Source of the DNA: Rebecca billardiae RCC1528
Taxonomy: Eukaryota; Haptophyta
Reading direction: 5' to 3'
NCBI GenBank assembly: GCA_965240325.2
Contig: OZ251231.1
Coordinates: forward strand, 744,001 to 808,000
Length of the DNA: 64,000 bases
In this document: positions 9,579 to 19,441 of the stretch, piece after piece
Numbering within the stretch: the first letter of the stretch is position 1
Layout: every line of letters begins with the position of its first letter
Translations under genes and position numbers: made by a program
The notes under the pieces: model-generated
What the model saw: the letters and a program-made list of their open reading frames with translations, nothing else
The model's database searches: none
What the model was told of the DNA's origin: nothing

Positions 9579-10398
9579 CGAGGTCGATTATTCGCCATCA
9601 ATATGTCGACGCGCGTCCGCGCGGCCCGTGCGTGCCCGTGGACTAGTGGGGTCAGAGCTCCGACCGTTACACTCCCGAGTGACACAATCTCCCGAAATCT
9701 CGAAATATGAAATATCTCCTCGGTTTGTAACTGTTTGAGTCCGTTTAAGTTCGTTTCATCATTCATGGCTTAATTCCAGGGTGGCAGTAGAATTCGCCTG
9801 TGCCAATTTCAGATACTGCCAAAATGCATATATATGTGATCTAGACGGTGCGATTCTGGTGCAAATAGCGAGATCACCTTGGAGATCCGGTGTATCTCCC
9901 CTACTAATGTTGCCGAGATCGCGTCGAGATTGAGGTCGTATATCTCCAGTAGGTGACATTTTTTCGCAAAACTTGTCACTGTCAGCGTGACCCCGGGTCA
10001 TTTCAGGCGAATATTGGCAATGGCATCCCGAATTTTTGAGAGCCTCATCTCTGAAGACGACAGGAAGTTGGATTTGGGCCACGCACCCCCCAGTGGGGCT
10101 CTGACCCCTCTACCGCGCTTGGCCTTGCGGGCGGACCGGATGACGTCGATTGACGCCAGACTAGTAGCATTCATGACCGGGCCGCACAGCGGGCCTCTCG
10201 CGAGCAGGGTTAGGCCGGCCGCCTAAGATACTAGGGCCGTAATTTACGAAGAGTACGGCGCCGCGGGCTTCGCGGAACGGCCACGGGCGTACGGCCTGCC
10301 TGGCGGCCGGCTGATTCCGTATTCATATTGCCCGATTGGGCCGGACGATGACGCCATTACGGACATAAAAAGCCAAAGACGTCCACGAGTGATGGCCC
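9579..10398. other. Intergenic region with no gene seen
   Basis: About 0.8 kb lies between the 3' ends of the BCS1-like and HMG-box genes. GC is visibly lower in 9690-10060. No frame with conserved content was recognised on either strand. Confidence 0.45.
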
Positions 10399-11012
10399 CT
10401 AGGCATTCCACTGCGCCTTCTCAGCCTCGGGGAGTGCACGCCACATCTCTCCGAGTGCCTTGCCAATCTGCCCAAAGGTGATGCCCGGGTTCTCCTCCTT
10501 GATCTTCTCGCGCTTGTCACCTTGGAAAACTTCATGAAGCCCGAGAGCTTCTTCCCTCCGGTGGCCGACCCGTTGACTCCCAGCGGTGCCGCGCGGGCTC
10601 CTGCAGCAGACGGGGCCTTGCCCGTCGGCGGCACCTGCGCGTAGCTCGGCGGCAGAGCAGCTTGAGCCTTCTTGGAGATTGTCACGTCAATCCAATATAC
10701 GTCACCTTTGCGCGTCTCGCGGTGCGCCTGCTTCTCCTCCAGAGTCGCCTTGCGCCGCCGAGCGGCACAGCCGTCGTACGTCTTCACAAACTTGCTGAAC
10801 GTCGTCCAACACGCGCTCGTCAAATGGACGTTCGGGGGGATCAGGCCAGCGATCGTCATCACCTCGTTCGTCCCGAAGTCGGTGTCACGCAGCGCATCGC
10901 GGAACATGCTCTTCGCCTGGTTCTCGCGGCGCTCAGCGGCATCGCTCTTCTCACGGTAGCGGCCGTAGTTGCCACCGTCGCAGTCATCGTCGTAGAACAT
11001 CATTCCCCACAT
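10399..11012 (-). CDS. HMG-box-like protein with an apparent frameshift inside the box
   Basis: The frame from the ATG at 11012 (MWGMMFYDDDCDGG...) reads through about 160 residues, including a basic region (RRRKATLEEKQAHRETRKG), to KLSGFMKFS. The continuation of an HMG box, KREKIKEENPGITFGQIGKA followed by LGEMWRALPEAEKAQWNA and TAG at 10399-10401, lies in another frame. The break falls at the A run at 10526-10529. Canonical HMG boxes have F-M-x-F-x(4)-R-x-K-[IV]-K-x-x-N-P, so a one- or two-base indel would restore the box; an 8-10 base intron is not credible. Either the sequence has an error here or the gene is recently damaged. HMG boxes bend DNA in chromatin or mitochondrial nucleoids. 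It is divergent from the Sel1-MYND gene (242 bp). Confidence 0.6.
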
Positions 11013-11254
11013 GCTTGAGCGGAAAAGAGGGGGCTCGCGACGACGGCGTGGGCGTCCTGGCCGGTGCGGCTTTTGAAAGATCGCCCGCTCTGCGCGCAGC
11101 CTGGCGGGTTGACCTGACCAACCGCCGAGCAACCCTGGTGTGGATCCGGATGGGCAACCGGCGGGACCGACATTCGCTCAGCGCCGCTACTGTACAGCAC
11201 GAACGCGACGGCCGGGCGCGGGGCCGAGCAGTCGTACTTCGCACGCCAACGCTC

Positions 11255-12523
11255 ATGGACAATGTCGACACCATGCGTATCAAGGAGCTGCGCGCTCTCG
11301 TGCTGCGCGCGGGCCTGCGCTCTGACGACTGCGTCGAAGTGCCCGAGCTTCGCGCGCGCGCGCGGGAAGCACTCGAGCGCCTCCGCCCCGCCGCTTCCGA
11401 CGGGCGGGGGGAGGACGAAGCGTCTGGCCAGGAGCGCACCGGTGCCGGCGCCGATAGCGCCGACTGGCCGTTAGAAGAGGGCGAGGATCCGGCCGAGTTC
11501 AGGAGCGTTGAGGACATGCGTTTCACGGCCTCGACGGATGCGGCCAAGCGGCGGCGCGGTGCGCGATATCTGGCACGCGTCAGGGCCAAGGCGGAGCAAG
11601 GCCATACGCCCATGTACCTGGTCCTCGCAGGGATCTACGAGCAGGGCCTGCTTGATCAGCAGCCCAGCGGTCCAGAGGCTGGGAGCTGGCTGCGCCGGGC
11701 GGCGGCGGCAGGGCAGAGCGACGCGCGGCTCCGCCTCGCCCAGGAGCTGGGGGGCCAGGGCGAAGGCAACATGGGCATCGCTCTGAACCCGGTCGAGGCG
11801 GTGGCCCTTTACCGAGCGCTGATTGGCGAGGGCAACGCCGACGCGGAGACTTCCGCCAGCGCGATGTATTCCTACGCACTACTACTGTCCGACGGGGCGC
11901 CCGGCGTGCCCCGGGACGTGGGCGCGTCGCGCCGGATGTACGAGAAGGCGGCTCGCCTCGGCCATGCCAAGGCGATGGGCAACCTCGGGTCGTCGCTCGC
12001 GAGTGCCGAGGGTGCAGCGTGCGACATGTCTGGGACGATGGCATGGTGGCGCAAGGGCGCCGACCACGGTGACACGATCTCCAAGTACTGCTTGGGCGTC
12101 GCCCTCGTGCGCGGGTTGAACGGCGTGGCCAAGGACCGAGCGGAGGGAAAACGCTTCCTCGACGCCGCGGCAGACGAAGGCTACGCGGACGCGAAGACGG
12201 AGCTCGCGCGCGTGGCGGCGGAGGAGGCGCGCGATCGCACCGCTGCGCCTCCGACCAAGGCCTCCAGGCCACCTCGCGTGTGTGGCAACTGCGCCAACGT
12301 CGAGCAGGCAGGCGCGCGGCCTCGCTTCGCAGCCTGCCCATGCAAGGCCGCTTACTACTGCTCCAAGCAGTGCCAGCGAGCCGCGTGGAGGGGCCCCAGT
12401 GGCCACAAGCTCGTGTGCAGCGCGCGCATCGAGGGCGACAACCCTCACAGTGCGGCCCCCGTGCCGCCAGCCGCCCCCGCTGCCCCCGCCGCCTCTGACG
12501 GCCTACTGATGGCACTCCTATGA
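11255..12523 (+). CDS. Sel1-repeat protein with C-terminal MYND zinc finger
   Basis: This is a 422-residue protein. The N-terminus (MRIKELRALVLRAGLRSDDC, then VEVPELRARAREAL) resembles a SAP-like or helix-turn-helix motif. The middle holds Sel1-like alpha/alpha repeats: YLVLAGIYEQGLLDQQPSGP, AGSWLRRAAAAGQSDARLRL, SRRMYEKAARLGHAKAMGNL, MAWWRKGADHGDTISKYCLG, GKRFLDAAADEGYADAKTEL. The zinc finger at about 343-389 has the MYND spacing: CGNC, then CPCKAAYYCSKQCQRAAW, then HKLVC. MYND fingers bind proline-rich partners and Sel1 repeats form scaffolds, so an adaptor role is likely. The last 30 residues are Pro/Ala-rich. The first ATG after the antisense-overlapping region is at 11255. Confidence 0.85.
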   Translation: MDNVDTMRIKELRALVLRAGLRSDDCVEVPELRARAREALERLRPAASDGRGEDEASGQERTGAGADSADWPLEEGEDPAEFRSVEDMRFTASTDAAKRRRGARYLARVRAKAEQGHTPMYLVLAGIYEQGLLDQQPSGPEAGSWLRRAAAAGQSDARLRLAQELGGQGEGNMGIALNPVEAVALYRALIGEGNADAETSASAMYSYALLLSDGAPGVPRDVGASRRMYEKAARLGHAKAMGNLGSSLASAEGAACDMSGTMAWWRKGADHGDTISKYCLGVALVRGLNGVAKDRAEGKRFLDAAADEGYADAKTELARVAAEEARDRTAAPPTKASRPPRVCGNCANVEQAGARPRFAACPCKAAYYCSKQCQRAAWRGPSGHKLVCSARIEGDNPHSAAPVPPAAPAAPAASDGLLMALL

Positions 12524-13928
12524 GGTCAGCTAACTATTGCTTAGTGCCGCAGAAAAATAATGATATATTATTATTATATATGACCGCGTTCCGCGGTCCT
12601 TTTTCCGTAGAACGAACGTAGTTCAGGGCCCGCGGTGGCGGTGCACCCTCCGTCGCAGTCGTCTGTTGACAGACCAGTTGCATATGCCCGTACAACTAGA
12701 CTCCATCAGCGGCGCGCCGCCGCCCGCCGCGCCGGGCGGGCCCATTGCAGCCGCCGGCGCGGCGCCGATTGTGTACAGGCGGATGCGACGAGGCGTGATC
12801 GACGCATGAGCGCGACTCCACGTGCACACCAGGCCACGCGGAGCTGACAGCCAGGGAGCACGGTGCGGGGCCGCGGATTCGTTCGGGCCGCTGCTGCTGA
12901 CCGCTGTCCCCGGGGTCACCCCCCGCGCCGGCAGCGCCCGGGAGTAGGGCTGGAGGAGTAGGGTCCGAGTAGGGTTCGACCAGCGCCTGCGCGACGGCCG
13001 ACAGGCGGGCGCGAGGCGTGATCGACGCATGAGCGCAACTCTACGTGCACGCCAGGCCACGCGGAGCTGACAGCCCGAGGGAGCACGGTGCCGAGGTGCG
13101 AGGGCACCGGTGATCCGGTTCGCGCACTCGCCGCGCGTGCACGGGCAGCTGACACACCTCGATCAGGCTCGGCACGCGTTGCAGAGGCACGGCCAGCTCT
13201 GGGGACGTCACGCACCACCGTCGCCCGCGCAGCTCGTCCTCCTCGTAGAGTACCGTTCAGTTCCGAGGCGTAGCCCTCGCTCAGAGTCGACCGACGATGG
13301 ACTCGGATCGTCGGCGCGCCTGCTCTCTCTCAATCAAGAAGAGTTCTGGGAGACCCCGGAAAGGCATGGCAAGGGCGGCGCGTGGTGAAGTCGAAGGCTC
13401 AGAGATCGATCAGTCCGGCATCAGGCGCCGCTGCCCCCGAGCTTGCGAGAGCCCGAACACAGGGCGGCGGCTGCGGCGCCGGCTCGCGGACGCGCCGGGG
13501 CCGCGCAAGGCCGCGCCGAGGCATCGACAGGGCGGCAGGGGCGGCGGGGGCGCGCGGAGTGAGCGGGGGCACGACGAACGCGATGTCGACGGCAGTCGGG
13601 ACCCGCCGCAGCCGCGCGCTCCAGGCGCCATTCGCCGCGCGCACCTGCCCATCGCCGTCCTCACCCGCGTCGGTCGCTCGTGAGCCTCGTGCCCGTGGCT
13701 CGCCTCCAAACGCGGGCCGCCTCTGGTGGGCCGCCGCCCGGGGCCACGCGCGCGCCCAACCAAGTCCGTTCGCGTCAGATAGTATTGAGATTCGCCGAGG
13801 TTGGCCCATCGGCTACTGACCCTTGCCTCGTCGGCTCCTGATACAGACACGGCGCGATTGAATAGTTGATTCAACTGATTCAAGGGACGTACATGGTCAC
13901 ATCGGTTCGCGGCAATCTCTATCTAGAT
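12524..13928. other. Gene-poor stretch with a diverged direct repeat
   Basis: A short AT tract (12557-12580) is followed by a 7-bp GC stem and T run (12582-12603) behind the Sel1-MYND stop. A direct repeat of about 90 bp occurs at about 12775-12866 and 13001-13091, roughly 90 percent identical. Open frames at 13300-13880 on both strands are Arg/Pro/Ala-rich GC artefacts with no family I recognise. A minus-strand frame starting near 13883 could hold a short real exon. Confidence 0.4.
12775..13091 (+). repeat. Pair of about 90-bp direct repeats
   Basis: Copies at about 12775-12866 and 13001-13091 share the core GATCGACGCATGAGCGC and the downstream GCCACGCGGAGCTGACAG. They differ by a few substitutions and small indels. 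About 135 bp separates them. Confidence 0.8.
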
Positions 13929-14162
13929 ACGTCATCGCTCCTTGGACCTTGCTGCAATCTCATTGGCCGGAAAAATCGCTTGTAACGGTTCGTTACGTTA
14001 GGGATCCTAAAGGGCGTGAAGTTTTTTGGACGGGCGTCACTCCACGCTTTACTATGAACTTGCCGTGGGCGCGACCTTTTTCGGCCGTGATGCATGTTAG
14101 AGAGGGTCTCAAAATTCGAAACTCGGTCTCCTCCAGCCATGAAAATCGTCCCCCGTCCCTTT
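13929..14162 (-). repeat. Dispersed repeat copy A (partner at 63029-63333)
   Basis: On the minus strand this segment shares ordered blocks with 63029-63333: AAGGGACGGGGG, GAGACCGA followed by TTTCGA, AGCGTGGA, the MYB-like inverted pair around CCGTTAC, and TTTTTCCGG followed by CCAATGAGATTG and AAGGAGCGA. It is shorter than the partner by about 70 bp. There are no clear terminal inverted repeats. It could be a transposon fragment or a conserved promoter block. Confidence 0.7.
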
Positions 14163-14638
14163 TTTCTTGATCAAAGATCTTTTTGAAACGTTGTTCGGGC
14201 CCGCTGGTGCGGGCTCCACGCTGCGCGCTCCGCCCTGCACCGCGGGCCATTATTATATTCATTATAGTTTAATATATTATAAAAGACAAAGTCGTGATGT
14301 TAAGACCTGTACTACGACAGCCTACTACGTAGCCGTACTCGTAGGGGGCGGGGCTAGGCCGGCTAGGGCGTGACAGACGGCGTGTTCGTCGCAGCAGCAT
14401 GCACGGGCGCGCGCGCGTCAGCCCGCGCCCGGCGCGACCAGACTATGTGAGATGACTGCGGTACATTAAATATATATATATATATATATTATTGGTCTGA
14501 CGTACGACAGACTAGTAGGTAGTATAGCATTGGCAGAACTTCGCGCGCTGGCGCGGCCGTCGGCCAGGGCGGGCGGGCCACGGCGGAACGGTCTCGCGGC
14601 GGCGCTGGCCACATATCTGTTTGATCCATCAGCATTGA
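14163..14638. other. Intergenic, AT-rich islands, no gene seen
   Basis: It holds an AT-rich patch near 14240-14290 and an (AT)n run around 14467-14491. No coding frame or RNA gene was recognised. Confidence 0.5.
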
Positions 14639-15202
14639 TCAGTGTGATGTGCCGCCTCCCGCATTCCGCTGGTTGCGCAACGCCAACAGCATAAGCTCGG
14701 CACGGTGTCGTTCTCTCGCTGCGTCCACGTATGCCTCGATATCGATCTCGAGGGCGGAGGAGCTCGAAGTGCTCTCAATCCGTGCCTTGATGCCCTGCCC
14801 TCGCGTGCGCGCCTCGGTTGCCGCCTCTGCCAAACGCCGCTCGACCGCCTCACCAGATGCCACGGCCTTGTACGCCTCGCGTTGTGCCGCAAGCACGCGA
14901 TCGAGCTCGTCTGCGGCTTGAGTGGCATGCTCCTGCGCCTCCCGAGCCCTGGAAACGGTTGTCGCCGACGATGACGCGCGCTCGACGGAGGCGCGCGCGA
15001 GCATCGCGCACGAGGTCACCAGCTTTGCCTCCTCGGCGCGCGCGTCGCGCACCGCCGGTAGCGAGTCGAAGAACGCATCGAAGTCTCGATTATCGCACTC
15101 GTACTCGACCAGGTGCTCGAGCTGAGCGTGGCTCAGGCCCTGGAGCTGGGCTGAGCAGTCCAGATTGGCGAGGGCGCTGGCCGCACTATCAGGGGTAGCC
15201 AT
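14639..15202 (-). CDS. VPS37-like ESCRT-I subunit (Mod(r) domain)
   Basis: This 187-residue, almost wholly helical protein begins with LQGLSHAQLEHLVEYECDNR and DFDAFFDSLPAVRDARAEEA, matching the Mod(r)/VPS37 pattern, where an LxxLs-x-x-x-L-x-x-L-l helix leads into a long coiled coil. VPS37 joins TSG101 and VPS28 in ESCRT-I, which sorts ubiquitinated membrane cargo at endosomes. The size is that of the minimal VPS37 core. It is divergent from the ubiquitin E1 gene with 178 bp between starts; the pairing is suggestive because both act in ubiquitin-dependent processes, but it may be chance. Confidence 0.75.
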   Translation of the reverse strand: MATPDSAASALANLDCSAQLQGLSHAQLEHLVEYECDNRDFDAFFDSLPAVRDARAEEAKLVTSCAMLARASVERASSSATTVSRAREAQEHATQAADELDRVLAAQREAYKAVASGEAVERRLAEAATEARTRGQGIKARIESTSSSSALEIDIEAYVDAARERHRAELMLLALRNQRNAGGGTSH

Positions 15203-15380
15203 CGTTGATGCGGGTGGCGATCACAGTCGGCGGAGGACGCGTCCGGGAAGAGTCCCATCCGGACCACCACCCGGCGGAGGCGGCTGCAGCGCGCGCGCCG
15301 CTCGCGACAACAGGGCAGCCAAGAGGGCGGCAGCGTCCTCCGCGTCCGCCAAGATCGGGAACAGCGTCTTCGCGTGCGCG
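15203..15380. promoter_or_regulatory. Shared bidirectional promoter region of VPS37-like and UBA1
   Basis: The two start codons face away from each other across 178 bp. No TATA box is evident; the region is GC-rich with a purine-rich patch (AAGAGGGCGGCAG). Both genes must begin transcription here or within each other. Confidence 0.55.
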
Positions 15381-18300
15381 ATGGGCGACCCAATGGATGT
15401 CGACAACGCAGCGACAAATGGTGGGTCGGGCGAGCTCGACGAGGCGCTCTACTCGCGCCAGATCTACGTCCTCGGCAAGGAGGCGATGCACAAGATGACG
15501 TCGTGCGACGTGCTCATTGTCGGCGTGCGCGGCCTGGGCGTGGAGATCGCGAAGAACGTGGTGCTCGCCGGCGTGCGCTCGGTCACGCTGCACGACCCTG
15601 AGCCGACGGCCATCGCCGACCTCGGCGCGCAGTTCTTCCTCACCGAGAAGGACGTCGGCAAGCCGCGCGACGAGGCGTGCTACAAGCGCATCGCCGAGCT
15701 GAACCAGTACGTGAAGGTGAGCACGCTGGGCCAGCAGCTGACGCCCGAGGTGGCGTGCGGCTTCTCCGTCGTGGTCTGCGTCGGCCAGCCGATCGGCAGC
15801 TGGGCCGCGCTCAACGCGGCCTGCCACGCCAAGGGCGTGCCGTTCATCGGCGCCGATGTGCACGGCATCGCCGGCTCGATCTTCTGCGACTGCGGCGAGG
15901 CGTTCGTCGTGCACGACACGACGGGCGAGGAGCCGCAGAGCGTGCTCGTCTCGTCCATCACCTCGGACGCCGCCGCCGGCCTCGTGACCACGCACGACGA
16001 GCACCGCCACGGCTTCGAGGACGGCGACTACGTGACGTTCACCGAGGTGCAGGGCATGACCGAGCTGAACGGCAGCGAGGCGGTGCAGATCAAGGTGACG
16101 GGGCCGTACACGTTCACGATCGGCGACACGTCGGGCCTCGGCAAGTACACCGGCGGCGGCTACGCGCATCAGGTCAAGATGCCCAAGACGATCAAGCACA
16201 AGCCGCTGAGCGAGGCGATCGCCGAGCCGGATTTTCTGATCTCGGACTTTGCCAAGTTCGATCGGCCCGCGCAGCTGCACCTGCTGCTGCAGGCGCTGTC
16301 GCAGTTCCGCGAGGTGCGCGCCCCTCGGCCGCGCGCTCCGCGTCTCCGCGCGCGCGCGCACGCTGACGCCGCTGCCCGCCGCTCGCGCCGCCCGCTCGCG
16401 CCGCCCGCTCGCGCCGCCCGCACGCGCGCGCGCGCGCGCGCAGGCAAACGGCGGCGCGCTGCCGACGGCGGGCGACTCTGCGCATGTGGACCGCGTGCTG
16501 GCGATCGTGAAGGAGCTGAACGCGAAGCTCGCCTCGCCGGTCGAGCTCTCCGAGCCGCTGCTGCGCACGCTCGCCTCGAGCTCGTCCGCCGAGATCTCGC
16601 CGATGTGCGCGTTCCTCGGAGGCATCGCCGCGCAGGAGGTGCTGAAGGCAGCTTCCGGAAAGTTCATGCCCATCTCGCAGTGGTTCTACTTCGACGCGAC
16701 GGAGGCGCTGCCGCACAAGCTGGACGCGCCGCTCCCGCCGGCCGAGATCGCGCCGAGCGGCTCGCGCTACGACGCGATGGTCGCCGTCTTCGGCAAGACG
16801 CTGCAGGCGAAGCTGATGCGCGAGCGCTACTTCCTGGTGGGCGCAGGCGCGATCGGGTGCGAGATGCTCAAGAACTGGGCGCTGATGGGCCTCGGCGCGG
16901 GCGAGGGCGGGCTGGTGGTGGTGACCGACCCGGACAACATCGAGAAGTCGAACCTGAACCGCCAGTTTCTCTTCCGCTCGTGGGACGTCTCCAGCCCCAA
17001 GTCCGTCTGCGCGGCGAACAAGGTGAAGGAGATGAACCCGGCGATCAAGATCGAGGCGCAGACGCACAAGGTGGGGGAGGACACGGAGGACATCTACACC
17101 GACGACTTCATGGAGTCGCTCACGGGGATCTGCAACGCGCTGGACAACGTGCACGCGCGGATGTACATGGACTCGCGCGCCGTCTACTACAAGAAGCCGC
17201 TGCTCGAGTCCGGCACGCTCGGCACCAAGGGCAACGTGCAGGTGGTCGTGCCGCGGATGACGGAGTCGTATGCGTCGAGCCGCGACCCGCCCGAGCGCTC
17301 CATCCCCGTGTGCACGCTGAAGAACTTCCCGAACCAGATCGAGCACACGATCCAGTGGGCGCGGGACTCGTTCGAGGGGCTCTTCAAGCAGTCCGCCGAG
17401 GACGCCAACGCGTACCTCTCCAACGGCGACTTCCTCGACAACCTCGAGAAGCAGCCGGGCGTGCGCAAGCCGACGCTGCAGACGCTGCACACTAACCTTG
17501 TGACCGACCGGCCGCGCACGCTCGACCAGTGCGTCGCGTGGGCGCGGCTGCGCTTCGAGGAGATGTACAACAACACCATCCAGCAGCTGCTCTACAACTT
17601 CCCGCGCGACATGGTCACCGCCAGCGGCACCCCCTTCTGGTCCGGCCCGAAGCGCGCGCCCACGCCAATCCAGTTCGACGCCAACGACCCTCTCCACCTC
17701 GAGTTTATCGTCTCAGCGGCCAACCTGCGCGCGGCCATGTACGGGCTCAAGGGGAACACGGACCCGGCGTTCTTCAAGCGCGCGGCGCAGAAGGTGATGG
17801 TGCCCGAGTTCGTGCCCAAGAAGGGCGTCAAGATCCAGGCCAACGAGAACGACAACGCGCCCGGTGCGCGCCGGCGCGCACACGCGCGCGCCTGCACGTA
17901 TGCACGCATGCGCGTCCCGGCGACGCCGGTCGGCTCGCGCGTGCGCGCGCGCCGCCCCGGCTGCGCGCCGCGCGTCTCACCGAGCGCCGCGCGGCTCGGC
18001 CCCCGCCCGCGGCGCTCCGCCCCGCGCGCAGCGGACGGCGGCGTGGACGACGACGACGCGGAGTGCGACCGGCTCACCAAGGAGCTGCCCACGCCCTCGC
18101 AGCTCGCTGGGTACCGGCTCAACCCGATCGAGTTTGAGAAGGACGACGACACCAACTTCCACGTGGCCTTCATCACGGCGGCGTCGAACCTGCGCGCGCG
18201 GAACTACAACATCACGGAGGCGGACGCGCTGCGCACGAAGCAGATCGCGGGCAAGATCATCCCCGCCATCGCGACCACCACCGCGCTCGTCACCGGCCTC

Positions 18301-18929
18301 GTCTGCATCGAGCTGATGAAGCTCGTCTCGGGCGACAAGGTGATCGAGGACTACAAGAACGGCTTTGCAAACCTCGCGCTGCCCTTCTTCGCCTTCTCCG
18401 AGCCCATCCCGGCGCCCAAGACGAAGATGGGCAAGACGGGCACGGAGTGGACGCTGTGGGACCGCTTCGAGGTGAACGAGGGCCGCGACATCACCCTCGC
18501 CGAGTTCATCGACTTCTTCAAGAACAAGCACAAGCTGGAGGTGTGCGCGCGCGCGCGCGCGCTAGCCGACACGCGCAGCGCAGCGCGCGGCGCGCGCGAG
18601 CGGCCGTGCCACGCGCGCGTGCGCTGCGCCGAGGCGGTGCCAGGCCAACCTCCAGGCGCCCGCGCCGTCGCGCCCCGCGTCGTACCCGAGCGCAGGTCAC
18701 GATGATCTCGAGCGGCGTCTCGATCATCTACTCCTTCTTCACCGCGAAGAAGAAGCTGGAGGAGCGCATGCCGATGAAGATGTCCGAGCTGGTCGCGTCG
18801 ATCTCGAAGACCGAGCTGCCGTCATCGTCCAACTGGCTCACGTTCGAGCTGTGCTGCAACGAGATAGACGACGCGGACGAGGAGGTCGACGTACCGGCCG
18901 TCAAGTACCGCTTCCGCAAGTTCGCGTGA
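15381..18929 (+). CDS. UBA1: Ubiquitin-activating enzyme E1, four exons (15381-16313, 16444-17863, 18032-18540, 18696-18929)
   Basis: Splicing yields 1031 residues, the usual UBA1 length. Domains in order: inactive adenylation domain (YSRQIYVLGKEAMHKM, then VLIVGVRGLGVEIAKNVVLA), first catalytic half, active adenylation domain (RYFLVGAGAIGCEMLKNWAL, glycine loop near 442-449, then DPDNIEKSNLNRQFLFR), catalytic cysteine at about residue 601 in SIPVCTLKNFPNQIEHTIQW, second adenylation part (ATTTALVTGLVCIELMKLV) and a C-terminal ubiquitin-fold domain (EVTMISSGVSIIYSFF). It activates ubiquitin by ATP-dependent adenylation and thioester formation and passes it to E2 enzymes. Exon lengths sum to a multiple of three, and each intron removal reconnects conserved sequence. 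Intron 1 and intron 2 contain no stop in frame, so unspliced frames look deceptively long. Confidence 0.95.
16314..16443 (+). other. UBA1 intron 1 (130 bp, phase 0)
   Basis: It begins GTGCGCGCCCCTC and ends in an alternating CG run before CAG. It interrupts conserved sequence after LLQALSQFRE. Confidence 0.85.
17864..18031 (+). other. UBA1 intron 2 (168 bp, phase 1)
   Basis: It begins GTGCGCGCCGGCG and ends CCGCGCGCAG. It separates NENDNAP from the acidic ADGGVDDDDAECDRL. Confidence 0.85.
18541..18695 (+). other. UBA1 intron 3 (155 bp, phase 0)
   Basis: It begins GTGTGCGCGCGCG and ends CCGAGCGCAG. Splicing joins FFKNKHKLE to VTMISSGVSIIYSF, as in other E1 enzymes. Confidence 0.9.
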
Positions 18930-19441
18930 CGGCCGAACCCTGCGGATCCTGACGGAGAGGCAGACCCAATGTGAACAACAAGCGCGAGTTGCACGGTGAA
19001 CTGCCTGACGACTGTGGGACTTCATCGTAACACGGTCAGCACAGTCTCACTGATGATGATATACTTACATATATATATAAAGCGGCTAGTACTCCGCCCG
19101 CGGGAGAATATAGCCTTTCACACCAGGTGCCGGCGGTCGCGGTAGCCATCATGATGATGATGAGTAACTAGTAGTATACGCGCGTATAGTACGTAGTCTC
19201 ATCGCAGTTGCTTGAAACGTCATATTAGTTTATTACGCCCGTCCGAGTAGTGTCGGAAGTCGGACCGAAGACTGCGTCGAAATGAGTGATGATGCCGCGC
19301 AGTCGCGCGAGTGGTCGGCGTCGCCGTCAGTCACGGCAGATATAGTGGCGGCGGCTGTTACCACTGCTACCAGCCAGGTCTCGGCAGCCGCAAGCCCGCA
19401 AGGACGACAGGCTTTTTATCATTGGCAATGGGTCCTTACCT
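18930..19441. other. Convergent intergenic region, no gene seen
   Basis: It contains a short (AT)n run near 19068-19079 and an (ATG)n run near 19150-19162. No open frame with conserved content. Confidence 0.5.

Noticed and set aside
12582-12603. Hairpin plus T run after the Sel1-MYND gene as an intrinsic terminator
   Set aside because: Nuclear genes do not use this signal; a 7-bp stem can arise by chance.
13297-13883. Overlapping frames of 128-157 residues on both strands
   Set aside because: No domain is seen and both strands are open at once, the usual mark of GC-rich noise.
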